Positions 50,969 to 61,176 of a stretch of 64,000 nucleotides of DNA are shown here, one piece after another (the stretch's first letter is position 1; each line of letters opens with the position of its first letter). The stretch comes from Mycobacterium sp. URHD0025 (lineage in GTDB: Bacteria > Actinomycetota > Actinomycetes > Mycobacteriales > Mycobacteriaceae). The stretch covers positions 186,001-250,000 of the forward strand of contig NZ_AUEQ01000013.1 in assembly GCF_000426065.1 (NCBI RefSeq), in the 5' to 3' direction. The notes beneath the pieces are model-generated. The model was not told where the DNA came from. It searched no databases and saw only the letters and a program-made list of their open reading frames with translations. Made by a program: the position numbers and the translations under genes.

Positions 50969-51697
50969 TCACGCCACGATCAGCGCGGCGCTGTCGCGAC
51001 GCCGGTACACCGAGCCGAAGCGGGCGTCGATGCGCAACCACGACGGGTGGGCGCGGACCCGGACGATCTCCTGCTCGCTGACCTCGTTGCCGGTTTGCGG
51101 CAGAAACCCCATGGCGGTCAACGCGAAGACGCAGCGCATGGGGACGCCGACACTGTGATCGCCTGCGCTGACCGCGATGACCTCCTGGTCCAGCAGCGAG
51201 GCCGGCGGCCCGTGGGCACTGCTGTGCTCGCGGGCGAGCGCACCGCCCTGCTGAGCCAGGTCGAGCATCACCCGCGCGGGGATGTCATCGAGGTGGACGA
51301 ATCCGCCCTCGGGCGGCAAGCCCCCGCGCCAGGCCGAGTCCATCGGGAAGCCGGGGTCGACGTATGCGTCTGTGGCAGTGGACAATCCGGTCACCAGCGC
51401 ATCGGCTCCCGCGGACAGGTCCGACGGACGGACCCGTCCGGTCACCACCCGGCTGGCCAGCACATCCAATCCGGTCGCCACCCACGCCACCGAGGAACCG
51501 CCGGTACCGATCCCCCGGTCGCTGCGCTCCTGCCCGCCGGTGCCGATCCCCCGGTCGCTACGCTCCTGCCCACCGGTCCGCTCCCGCAGGCGCACCACCG
51601 CGGCATCGTCCAGCCGCAGCGCGCGTTCGACGAACGTCGCGAGATCGGCACGGTCGCGCGGATCTTCGATCCACAGGCCGCGCTCCGGGGTGGTCAT
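50969..51697 (-). CDS. Conserved mycobacterial protein, Rv2474c-type, with internal tandem repeat
   Basis: A 242-residue protein with no assigned function, placed between the Imm5-like gene and the thioesterase as Rv2474c is in M. tuberculosis. No signal peptide or membrane segment. Residues 41-64 are two exact copies of TGGQERSDRGIG followed by a third TGG, encoded by a 36-bp tandem repeat; this looks like a recent in-frame expansion in a loop. Elsewhere the protein is alpha/beta (AALIVA end, VMLDLAQQGGALAREHSS). The ATG overlaps the thioesterase stop (ATGA). Confidence 0.82.
   Translation of the reverse strand: MTTPERGLWIEDPRDRADLATFVERALRLDDAAVVRLRERTGGQERSDRGIGTGGQERSDRGIGTGGSSVAWVATGLDVLASRVVTGRVRPSDLSAGADALVTGLSTATDAYVDPGFPMDSAWRGGLPPEGGFVHLDDIPARVMLDLAQQGGALAREHSSAHGPPASLLDQEVIAVSAGDHSVGVPMRCVFALTAMGFLPQTGNEVSEQEIVRVRAHPSWLRIDARFGSVYRRRDSAALIVA
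51498..51569. repeat. 36-bp tandem repeat inside the Rv2474c-type gene
   Basis: Two 36-bp units (51498-51533 and 51534-51569) starting CCGCCGGT differ at only two positions (a/g at the 9th base, g/a near the 26th). CCACCGGT begins a third, incomplete unit. The period is 12 codons, so the frame is kept. Confidence 0.9.
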
Positions 51698-52101
51698 CGC
51701 AGATGGCTCTCCAGGTAGCCGCGCTGCTCAGCAGTCAGACGTTCCAGTCGTTGCTCGGCGATGTGTACCGCGGCCAGCTGAGTCTCACCGATCACCGACG
51801 GCTTGGCGTCGGGGGCGGCGTTCACCGGGCGCACCTCGTAACCGATGGTGAAGTCGACGGCGCGCACCCGCTTGGACCACATGGTCACCTGCAGGGGTGA
51901 GTCCACGAGCCGCAGCTGCCCCTTGTAGACGATGTTGACCTCGGCGATCAGCAGGCCGATGGTCTCGATCGTCGCGCCGAAAGGCTCACGCAGGAACGGA
52001 ATCCGGGCCTCTTCGAGAAGCGTCACCATGGTGGCGTGGTTGATGTGCTGGTACATGTCGATGTCGGACCAGCGCACATGCACCGGCGTTGTAAAACTCA
52101 C
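51694..52101 (-). CDS. Hot-dog-fold acyl-CoA thioesterase (4HBT type, Rv2475c)
   Basis: A 135-residue single hot-dog domain: VRWSDIDMYQHINHATMVTLLEEARIPFL carries the conserved Asp and HINH active-site motif of the 4-hydroxybenzoyl-CoA thioesterase family. It hydrolyses acyl-CoA thioesters; chain specificity unknown. GTG 52101 is the start because it overlaps the gdh stop (GTGA); an upstream ATG would intrude 150 bp into gdh. It is the second gene of the gdh operon. Confidence 0.9.
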   Translation of the reverse strand: MSFTTPVHVRWSDIDMYQHINHATMVTLLEEARIPFLREPFGATIETIGLLIAEVNIVYKGQLRLVDSPLQVTMWSKRVRAVDFTIGYEVRPVNAAPDAKPSVIGETQLAAVHIAEQRLERLTAEQRGYLESHLR

Positions 52102-55100
52102 GCAGTCGTTCCCGTTCCACTCGTTCGTGTCATGCTGCGGATCTGCCGCGCCGCCACAGACAACGTCGCCAGATCCTGCTCGCCATCTTGGTATATCTCG
52201 GTCAGCGTGCGCCGGGCGCGGGTAACCCGGGAGCTGTTGGTCAGCTCCCACTCGGCGATCTTCTCCTCACCGGTCTCATCGGGTTCGCCGACTGCGAGCA
52301 CGTCGAAGCACAGGGCGCGAAGCGAACCGTAGATGTCATCGCGAATAGCCAACCGCGCCAGGGAATGCCACCGGTCATCACGGCCCAGCCGCGACACCGC
52401 GGTGAGCAACCCGTCGGCGCCGAGGCGATCCATCAACGCAAAGTAGGTGTCGGCCACCTCGGTGGGCTCGCGGTCGACGATGTCGGAAATGTCGATCACG
52501 TCGAGCAGGCTGTACTGGTACAGCCCGGTGGCCACGGCATAGGCCAGTTCGTCGGACACTCCCTGCGCGCTGAACTCGCCCGCTTCCTTTTCGACGATGG
52601 CCTTGTCGTCACCGCGCAGCCACTGCGGCATGTGCGGGCGCAGAGCCGACACCTTCGCCGCGAACCGGTTGATCTCGGCACCGACGGCCAGCGGTTGCGG
52701 CCGGTAGTTCAGCAACCAGCGTCCCGCCCGGTCGACCAGCCGGCGCAGATCCAGCGTCATCCGGTCGGTCACGAACACCGGCACCCCGTCGTCACCGGCG
52801 GCCCGAATCTCGCGCCACACCTTGCCGATTCCGAAGATGGCGTCGGTGGCAACGTAGCTGCGCACGGCGTCCACGGGGCCGACCCCGACATCCTCGGTGA
52901 TGCGGTAGGCGTAGCTGATCCCGCTGGTGTCCACGAGATCGTTGATCAGCATGGTGGTGACGATCTCCCGGCGCAGTTGGTGCGACCGGATCTCGCTGGT
53001 GAACTGCTCCCGCAGCTTCTCCGGGAAGTACCGCGGCAGCCGGGAGGCGAACACCTCCTGATCGGGCAGGTCGCTGGCCAGCACATCGTCTTTGAGATTG
53101 AGCTTGACGTGCGCCATCAGGGTCGCCAATTCCGGTGAGGTCAAACCGATTCCGGCATCGGCACGGCGCCGGATCTCTTTTTCCGCCGGCAACGCCTCAA
53201 GCTGACGGTTCAGCCCGCGGTTCGCCTGGAAGTCCTTGATCATCCGGGCGTGCACCGAGAGCATGCTCGCGGCGTTGGCCCGGCTGGTCCCCATCAGGTC
53301 GTTCTGGTCTTTGTTGTCGGTCAGCACCAGCGCACCGACCTCGTCGGTCATCGACAACAACAAGTCGGTGCGTTCGGAGGCGCTGACCTTGTCGGCGGTG
53401 ACCAGTGAGTCGATCAGGATCTTGATGTTGACCTCATGGTCGGAGCAGTCCACACCGGCGGAGTTGTCCAGGGCATCGGTGTTGATCCGGCCGCCGGCCA
53501 GATCGAATTCGATGCGCCCCAAAGAGGTCACCCCGAGGTTGCCGCCTTCGCCGATGACCTTGGCCCGCACCTCGTTTCCGCACACCCGGATCTGGTCGTT
53601 GGCGCGATCACCCACATCTGCCTCGGTCTCGGCCTTGACGTAGGTGCCGATGCCGCCGTTCCACAACAGGTCGACCAGTGCTTTGAGAATGGCCTTCATC
53701 AGAGCGGGCGGCGTGAGCTCTTCGACATCGCCGTCGATCCCGAGCGCGGCACGCGCCTGCGGGCTGATCGGAATGGACTTCTGCTGCCGGCTGAAGACCC
53801 CGCCTCCCTCGCTGATCAGCGAGGCGTCGTAGTCCTCCCAGCTGGAGCGGGGCAGCTCGAACAGGCGTTGGCGTTCCACCCACGACCGGGCCGCATCAGG
53901 GTTGGGGTCGACGAAGATGTGGCGGTGGTCGAAGGCGGCGATCAGCCTGATGTGCTTCGACAACAGCATGCCGTTGCCGAACACGTCGCCGCTCATGTCG
54001 CCGACTCCGACGACGGTGAAGTCCTGGCTCTGGGTGTCCACCCCCATCTCGCGGAAATGCCGCTTCACCGACTCCCACGCGCCCTTGGCCGTGATTCCCA
54101 TGGCCTTGTGGTCGTAGCCGATGGAACCGCCTGAGGCGAACGCGTCGCCGAGCCAGAAGCCGTAGGACTTCGCGACTTCATTGGCGATGTCGGAGAACGT
54201 GGCCGTGCCCTTGTCGGCCGCGACCACCAGATAGGCGTCCTCGCCGTCGCGGCGCACCACGTCCGGCGGAGTGACGACGGCACCGGTTCCCTTGTCCACG
54301 TTGTCGGTGACGTCGAGCAGTCCGGAGATGAAAAGTTGATAGCACGCAACGCCTTCGGCGCGGGTCGCCTCACGGTCGACGGCGGGGTCACCGGTTGGCT
54401 CGGGCGGCCGCTTGACCACGAATCCGCCCTTGGCCCCGACCGGCACGATGACGGCGTTCTTCACCGCCTGCGCCTTGACCAGGCCCAGGACCTCGGTGCG
54501 GAAGTCCTCTCGGCGATCCGACCAGCGCAGCCCGCCGCGGGCCACGAACCCGAATCGCAGATGCACGCCCTCCACCCGAGGTGAGTACACGAAGATCTCG
54601 AACTTGGGCCGGGGCAACGGCAGCTCGTTGATCAGGCCGGGATTCAGCTTCATCGCCACCACGCCGCGCTGGCGTGCCGAATTCGGCTGGCGCACAAAGT
54701 AGTTGGTGCGCAGCGTGGCCTGGATCAGCGTGGCGAAGGCACGCAGCACCCGGTCGGTGTCCAGGCTCACCAGGGCGTCGATATCGGCAGCGACAGCAGC
54801 GGCCGCCCCCTGGGCGTCGCGGGTACCGGCGGTGTCCTCCGACGGGTCGAACAGCGCCTCGAACAGTTGCACCAACGATCGGGTGGTGTGGGGATTCTCG
54901 TTGACCACCGATTCGATGTGTGACTGGCTGTACGGGAAACCGGCCTGGCGCAGGTACTTCGCGTAGGCGCGCAGGATCACCACCTGCTGCCAGGTCAGAT
55001 CGGCACGCAGCACCAGTTCGTTGAACCGGTCCACCTCGACCCAGCCGTGCCAGATCGCCGTGACCGCATCCGCGAACCGCTGTGCCGTGGCTTCCCGCGA

Positions 55101-56954
55101 AGCCTCGTCGGCCGCGTCGGGGATGCTGCGCTGCCGGGCGACCTTGAACTGATAGATCCAGACCGGCAGGCCGTCGGCCCGGCGCACGGTATAGGGACGC
55201 TCCTCGAGCACCACGACGCCCATCGACTGCAGCATCGGCAGCAGTTCGCTCAGCGACGCCGATTGTCCGCCGAGGTACCAGGTGAGCTGGCCGAGCCCGT
55301 CGTCGCCGCCCTCGGTGAACACCAGCTTCACCGAATTGTCCTGGAGTCCTTCGATGATCGCGATGTCGGCGATAGCGTCGGCCGGGGCGACGGCTTGTTT
55401 GTAGTCTTCCGGGAACGCCGACGCATAGTGCTCCACAGCGGCCGGGCTGAGCGCGGCGTGCGCCGCCGCGCTGGTCATGCGATCGCCCCAGTTGCGGGTG
55501 GCCTCGGTCAGCAGATTCTGGATGCGGTTTTCGTTCTCGGTCGAGGTATCGACGCTCTGCGCGACTGTGCCGTCAGGTAACCGGACAATGAAATGGACTA
55601 CTGCCCATGGCGATTCGCTCACCCTGGCCGAATAGTCGATGCTCTCGCCACCGAGCTCGCGCACCAGGATGTCCTGCATTTCCAGTCGCACCGCGGTGGT
55701 GTAGCGATCACGCGGCAGGTACACCAGACAGGACACGAAATGCGCGAGTTGATCCGCGCGCAGGAACAGCAGTGTGCGACGTCGCGACCCCAGGTCCACC
55801 ACGGTCAGCGCCATCTCGAGCAGTTGCTTGGAGCTCAGCGCGAACAACTCCGGACGCGGAATGGTCTGGATGATGTCGCGCAGCATCTGAGCGGGATGGC
55901 TGGGATCTCTACGCGCCATGGCCAGTGCCTCTTCGACCCGTCGCGAGATCAACGGGATCTCCAGCACATTGGCGTTCATCGCGGCCATGGTGAACAGGCC
56001 GACAAAGCGATGCTCTGTAGCCGTGACCCCACCTCGTTCGGCACCGCTCTCGCGAACCACGACGATGTACGGATTGGCGCCGTAACGCACGTAGCTCGGC
56101 ATCGTGGCCTGCGCGAGCACCATCAGGTCGTCGGCGGCGGCCAGCGGCGGGAGCACATCCTCGCGCAACTTGAGCACACCGAGCCGGCTCGCCGGATCTA
56201 CCGAGGCATGCCCGTCGCTGATCGCGCACTGCTGGTAACCGAGCAGCACGAAGTGCCCGTCGGACAACCAGCGCAAGAGCGCTGCCACATCCCTGCGGTC
56301 GGCATTGGGAAACCGGCCCTCCACATCGGTGGCCACGTCGTTGGCCAGTGCATGCAGGGCGGCGCCCATGGCCGCCGAGTCCAGCCCGATCTGGCGGGCG
56401 TCGGCGAGGACGCCGGGGAGCAACCGGACCACCTCGCTGAGTGCGGGACCGTCGGCCGCCCCACTGACGGGTACCAGGATCCAGCACTCGTCGACGCCGT
56501 CACCTCCGGTGGCCTCGGCGGCAGGCTGGAAATCCACCAGCTCGCCGTCGGCGTCGCGGCGCACACGAAAGACCGGGTTCATGATGGCCGGATAGGCCAC
56601 GCCGTTCCGGTGCAGCAGCACCGTGACCGAATCCACCAGCATCGCCGCCTGCTCGGTGACGATCTGCAGGGCCGGGCCTGAGTCGGCATCGCCCGGGTAC
56701 ACCACGACCTTGGTCTCTCCCGGTGCCCGTCGACCACCCAACGCGTAGTGGGCGGCCAACGTGGCGTCGGAGACCAGTCGCTCGGCCACTGCGCCCTGCG
56801 GGCCGGTGGCCGAGATTCCGGGCGCATCGGCCTGCGGAGCCCGATAGGTGGACAGGAAAGCCACAGCGAGCCGGTGGATCACCTCAGGGCTTACCTGCGA
56901 GCGATCTCCTTCGCTAATTCCCTGTCCCCGAAGAGCTCCCGGTTTGGCCGCCAT
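52098..56954 (-). CDS. gdh: NAD-specific glutamate dehydrogenase (large, 180-kDa type)
   Basis: The 1618-residue enzyme of the L-GDH/LE type oxidatively deaminates glutamate to 2-oxoglutarate. It has a long N-terminal regulatory domain (ACT-like modules), a catalytic core with VEGVHLRFGFVARGGLRWSDRREDFRTEVLGLVKAQAVKNAVIVPVGAKGGFV (substrate Lys region) and VGDMSGDVFGNGMLLSK, and the C-terminal extension. Rv2476c is 1624 residues, regulated by GarA in M. tuberculosis. I start at ATG 56954 because GGGAG lies 8 bp upstream; a GTG three codons earlier would abut the Shine-Dalgarno. Confidence 0.95.
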   Translation of the reverse strand: MAAKPGALRGQGISEGDRSQVSPEVIHRLAVAFLSTYRAPQADAPGISATGPQGAVAERLVSDATLAAHYALGGRRAPGETKVVVYPGDADSGPALQIVTEQAAMLVDSVTVLLHRNGVAYPAIMNPVFRVRRDADGELVDFQPAAEATGGDGVDECWILVPVSGAADGPALSEVVRLLPGVLADARQIGLDSAAMGAALHALANDVATDVEGRFPNADRRDVAALLRWLSDGHFVLLGYQQCAISDGHASVDPASRLGVLKLREDVLPPLAAADDLMVLAQATMPSYVRYGANPYIVVVRESGAERGGVTATEHRFVGLFTMAAMNANVLEIPLISRRVEEALAMARRDPSHPAQMLRDIIQTIPRPELFALSSKQLLEMALTVVDLGSRRRTLLFLRADQLAHFVSCLVYLPRDRYTTAVRLEMQDILVRELGGESIDYSARVSESPWAVVHFIVRLPDGTVAQSVDTSTENENRIQNLLTEATRNWGDRMTSAAAHAALSPAAVEHYASAFPEDYKQAVAPADAIADIAIIEGLQDNSVKLVFTEGGDDGLGQLTWYLGGQSASLSELLPMLQSMGVVVLEERPYTVRRADGLPVWIYQFKVARQRSIPDAADEASREATAQRFADAVTAIWHGWVEVDRFNELVLRADLTWQQVVILRAYAKYLRQAGFPYSQSHIESVVNENPHTTRSLVQLFEALFDPSEDTAGTRDAQGAAAAVAADIDALVSLDTDRVLRAFATLIQATLRTNYFVRQPNSARQRGVVAMKLNPGLINELPLPRPKFEIFVYSPRVEGVHLRFGFVARGGLRWSDRREDFRTEVLGLVKAQAVKNAVIVPVGAKGGFVVKRPPEPTGDPAVDREATRAEGVACYQLFISGLLDVTDNVDKGTGAVVTPPDVVRRDGEDAYLVVAADKGTATFSDIANEVAKSYGFWLGDAFASGGSIGYDHKAMGITAKGAWESVKRHFREMGVDTQSQDFTVVGVGDMSGDVFGNGMLLSKHIRLIAAFDHRHIFVDPNPDAARSWVERQRLFELPRSSWEDYDASLISEGGGVFSRQQKSIPISPQARAALGIDGDVEELTPPALMKAILKALVDLLWNGGIGTYVKAETEADVGDRANDQIRVCGNEVRAKVIGEGGNLGVTSLGRIEFDLAGGRINTDALDNSAGVDCSDHEVNIKILIDSLVTADKVSASERTDLLLSMTDEVGALVLTDNKDQNDLMGTSRANAASMLSVHARMIKDFQANRGLNRQLEALPAEKEIRRRADAGIGLTSPELATLMAHVKLNLKDDVLASDLPDQEVFASRLPRYFPEKLREQFTSEIRSHQLRREIVTTMLINDLVDTSGISYAYRITEDVGVGPVDAVRSYVATDAIFGIGKVWREIRAAGDDGVPVFVTDRMTLDLRRLVDRAGRWLLNYRPQPLAVGAEINRFAAKVSALRPHMPQWLRGDDKAIVEKEAGEFSAQGVSDELAYAVATGLYQYSLLDVIDISDIVDREPTEVADTYFALMDRLGADGLLTAVSRLGRDDRWHSLARLAIRDDIYGSLRALCFDVLAVGEPDETGEEKIAEWELTNSSRVTRARRTLTEIYQDGEQDLATLSVAARQIRSMTRTSGTGTTA

Positions 56955-57053
56955 ACGGATCACTCCCTACTCACGCCCCCACACCGGCTTCGGTGCACAG
57001 TTGCGACATTAGTAGCGTCAACGAGCCCGCTGAGCCGTTTGGCCCGTCACGGG

Positions 57054-58727
<1,674 letters not shown>

Positions 58728-58837
58728 GCCGTGATGTGCCTTTCTGAAGCTCTTCAGGTATGTCGGATGGGCGCTTGCGCGATGGGACGCGGCAAGCCCA
58801 ACTCACTCGCGCCCATCCTAAAGCGTGTCGAACAACC

Positions 58838-58960
58838 CATACTTTCAGCGTTCGGCACCGCCCTTCTCGGGCGTCGTCAGTTCACGGCCGTCCAGCGGTG
58901 TGAACGTCAGTTCCCGTGTCTTCCGGGCTGGTTTCACCAGCACACGAGGGTTGCTGGCCA
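58838..58960 (-). ncRNA. Putative omega-RNA scaffold at the tnpB 3' end
   Basis: On the minus strand two hairpins follow each other around the tnpB stop: GTTCAC/GTGAAC (58905-58900 with 58885-58880, spanning the stop codon) and CGCCC-GAGAA-GGGCG (58873-58859). TnpB proteins use an RNA derived from the 3' end of their own gene plus the flanking element end. No transcript end or guide boundary can be seen by eye, so limits are approximate. Confidence 0.4.
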
Positions 58961-60340
58961 GCGCCGTCCCGTCGACGGGCATTGGTAGCCCGGCCCCGTT
59001 GCTCAGGGGTCCGGGGTTCTAGTGAGGTTTGTTGGTGTGCCCGGCCCCATCTGGCAAGGTTCATTGCCGCATTAGCGTCCCTGTCTGCGCGGTGACCACA
59101 ACCACATGAGAAGACTCGATCGGCCAGTGTCAACTGTGTGTTGCGGACTCCACACATCGGGCAAAGCTGACTGGATGGGTACCACCGGTCCGCGAGGACG
59201 AGTTCACCGCCACGCCACGCCTGCTTGTACATCATCATGCGACCGAGCTCCGCCCAGCTCGCGTCGGAGATCGCCTGAGCTAGGCAATGGTTAGCCAGCA
59301 TTCCCGACACATTCAGGCACTCGATCACGAGGCGATCGTGGTTCTTGACCAGCCTGCTGGATACTTGGTGCAGAAAATGGTGGCGCACATTCGCCACGCG
59401 AGCGTGATGGCGAGCCAGCCTGGCGGCGGCGTTGCGGTGGTTGCATGATCCTTTCTTCTTGCGAGACAACGATTTAGCCAGCCGTCGCTGGCGCTTCATC
59501 CCAGCGGCCAACGCCTTGGGAGCGTTGATGATGCGAGCAACCTCATCCCCTTCGGCTGTCGCGGCGACTACGAAGGCGGACAATCCGCGGTCGACGCCTA
59601 CCCATCCGCGATCGTCGCCGTGAGCACGGACCGGATGGCGGCGAGCCGGATGCAGGTCCGCAGCCTGCACGTTCAGTGATAGCCACCAGCGACCCGCACG
59701 TTGGGTGACTGTGGCGAAACAGATCGTTGCGCGATTCTTTGCGAGCATGCGCCGTAATCGGCGGGTGTCATCATGAACTGCAATCTGACCAATCCGCGGC
59801 AGCGTGACGGATCGAGGTTGACCGTTGTCGCCAATCCTGATCGCCGGTCGCCGCCCCTTGGAGTGCCTGTTACGCAGTCGAAAAGTCGGCGCAGTCCGGG
59901 TCTTCTTCTTGAACCGCGGGAAACCCACCGACCTACCTTTCCGCGTACCTGAGCGCGACTCCGACCAGGAGTTAAGCCCTCTGCCCAAGTCGGCGGCGGC
60001 CTCCTCGAAAACCTGCTGACACACCCGTGTCCGCCACGTGAGCCCTGTGACCTCGACGGCGGCCACGCCTGCGGCGTCGACAGCGAATACGCGGCCTGCA
60101 TCCTCCGTCTTCTTCCATGCATTGAACGCGTTGATCAGATCAAACGCAGTCCACGGCACGTCGGTGGTTGCGTCGACGCCACGAAGTGTAAGTGCAGTTT
60201 TCACCATTGCCAGACACTGGTTGAATGCAAACCGGTACGCCCCGGCATGCTGGGCCAGCGTCACCTGCTGCTCGACGGTCGGGTCGAGGCAGAACCTGAA
60301 GGTGGTGTGGCGACTCATCTCACCGCGCAGCATTCCATCC
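58845..60340 (-). mobile_element. IS605/IS607-type element with tnpB only
   Basis: The element carries an intact tnpB and no tnpA (Y1 or serine transposase), so it is an IS1341-type or degenerate derivative. It interrupts the ettA-ssb interval, which in M. tuberculosis also contains an insertion sequence (IS6110) nearby. No terminal inverted repeats are expected for this group; the true ends are not determined. Approximate limits are the 3' hairpins and the Shine-Dalgarno of tnpB. Confidence 0.45.
58882..60333 (-). CDS. tnpB: TnpB RNA-guided nuclease (IS605/IS607 family)
   Basis: A 483-residue TnpB with the complete RuvC triad: D248 (VGVDRGLSAF), E338 (LVIECLNV) and D419 (RDANAAMN), plus a zinc ribbon C391-x2-C394 and C410-x-C412. 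The N-terminal HTTFRFCLDPTVEQQVTLAQHAGAYRFAFNQCL and the RNA-binding basic helix KRQRRLAKSLSRKKKGS are typical. The start is taken at ATG 60333, preceded by GGAGG; five codons later another ATG is possible. The C-terminus after the zinc ribbon (about 60 residues, Arg/Gly/Pro-rich) overlaps the predicted omega-RNA. Because all catalytic residues remain, the nuclease is probably active. Confidence 0.9.
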   Translation of the reverse strand: MLRGEMSRHTTFRFCLDPTVEQQVTLAQHAGAYRFAFNQCLAMVKTALTLRGVDATTDVPWTAFDLINAFNAWKKTEDAGRVFAVDAAGVAAVEVTGLTWRTRVCQQVFEEAAADLGRGLNSWSESRSGTRKGRSVGFPRFKKKTRTAPTFRLRNRHSKGRRPAIRIGDNGQPRSVTLPRIGQIAVHDDTRRLRRMLAKNRATICFATVTQRAGRWWLSLNVQAADLHPARRHPVRAHGDDRGWVGVDRGLSAFVVAATAEGDEVARIINAPKALAAGMKRQRRLAKSLSRKKKGSCNHRNAAARLARHHARVANVRHHFLHQVSSRLVKNHDRLVIECLNVSGMLANHCLAQAISDASWAELGRMMMYKQAWRGGELVLADRWYPSSQLCPMCGVRNTQLTLADRVFSCGCGHRADRDANAAMNLARWGRAHQQTSLEPRTPEQRGRATNARRRDGAGQQPSCAGETSPEDTGTDVHTAGRP

Positions 60341-60481
60341 TCCACCGACACCAACTCGAATTTACGAATGTGCCGGACCGGGTGATCAGCATCTGTTGTG
60401 AGGCCATCAGAACCAGGCAAACATGCCTGCATCCAACTGACGGACACATGTCTTCGACCGCGATTCACGGCTTACCCAGCA

Positions 60482-60528
60482 CCCGCGGAGGCCAGCGCCC
60501 TTAACGACCGGCCGCAGACCTCCGCGGG
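60482..60528 (-). terminator. Hairpin downstream of the ssb-like gene
   Basis: CCCGCGGAGG (60482-60491) and CCTCCGCGGG (60519-60528) form a perfect 10-bp stem with a 27-nt loop. It lies about 23 bp after the ssb stop and upstream of tnpB. It may be the ssb terminator or part of the left end of the mobile element. Confidence 0.55.
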
Positions 60529-60550
60529 GCTGTACGCACCGATTCAGCAC

Positions 60551-61021
60551 CTAAGCCGACAGAGGGAGTATCTCCTCGACGGGCCCGTCGCCGCCGAGGA
60601 TGGACTCCTCGGTCGGTTCGTTCAGGCTCCCCGAAGTTGCTGCAATATCAGGGCCGGCCGTGGGTTTCGGCAAGGGCGCGATCCTGGCCGTGCACCGCGA
60701 CAGATCGGGGCCGACGGCGGTGGCCCGCACCTCAACCGACGACCGGCGCACGCCGTCCTTGTCGTCGTACTCGTCGGTGTGGACGTGCCCGACCACCACG
60801 ACCGTGTCGCCCTTCGTCAGCGACGCACCGGCGCCCGTGGCCAGATTGCCCCAGCAGTTGACGTTGACATAGAGCGAGTTGCCGTGCTCCCATGTGCCGT
60901 CTGAAGTGCGGCGGCGCGAGTTGCTGGCCACCCGGAACTTGTACAGCTCCTGATCGCCGAACCGCCGGCGGACCGGGTCGGTGATGATGTTTCCCACGAT
61001 GCTGAACGGTGTCTCGAACAT
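60551..61021 (-). CDS. Single-stranded DNA-binding protein-like (Rv2478c type)
   Basis: A 156-residue OB-fold protein: FETPFSIVGNIITDPVRRRFGDQELYKFRVASNSRRRTSDGTWEHGNSLYVNVNCWGNLATGAGASLTKGDTVVVVGHVHTDEYDDKDG is a typical SSB domain, with a short acidic tail ending EEILPLSA rather than the canonical acidic SSB tail DDDIPF. This is the second SSB paralogue of mycobacteria, induced in competence/DNA damage settings in some. ATG 61021 gives the OB start; AGGA lies 8 bp upstream. An earlier ATG would add 22 basic residues. Confidence 0.92.
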   Translation of the reverse strand: MFETPFSIVGNIITDPVRRRFGDQELYKFRVASNSRRRTSDGTWEHGNSLYVNVNCWGNLATGAGASLTKGDTVVVVGHVHTDEYDDKDGVRRSSVEVRATAVGPDLSRCTARIAPLPKPTAGPDIAATSGSLNEPTEESILGGDGPVEEILPLSA

Positions 61022-61176
61022 TTTCTGGTTCCTCTCGCTTCGTTCTGGCTGCGGCGCTCGAATGCTTGTCGAACGCCATGTGGCCATTTACCGCGTCGGA
61101 ACCGACACGTGCGGCTCAGCCGGCACTGCCAGAGCACCTGCTGTGGATGAAACCCAGACTGGGGATAACTGCGGTA

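Noticed and set aside
54800..56681. Plus-strand open frames inside gdh
   Set aside because: They mirror gdh, lack coding signatures and cross its conserved catalytic regions.
60340..60550. Extended N-terminal start for tnpB
   Set aside because: An earlier in-frame ATG would add about 45 residues without TnpB homology and ignore the GGAGG site just upstream of 60333.
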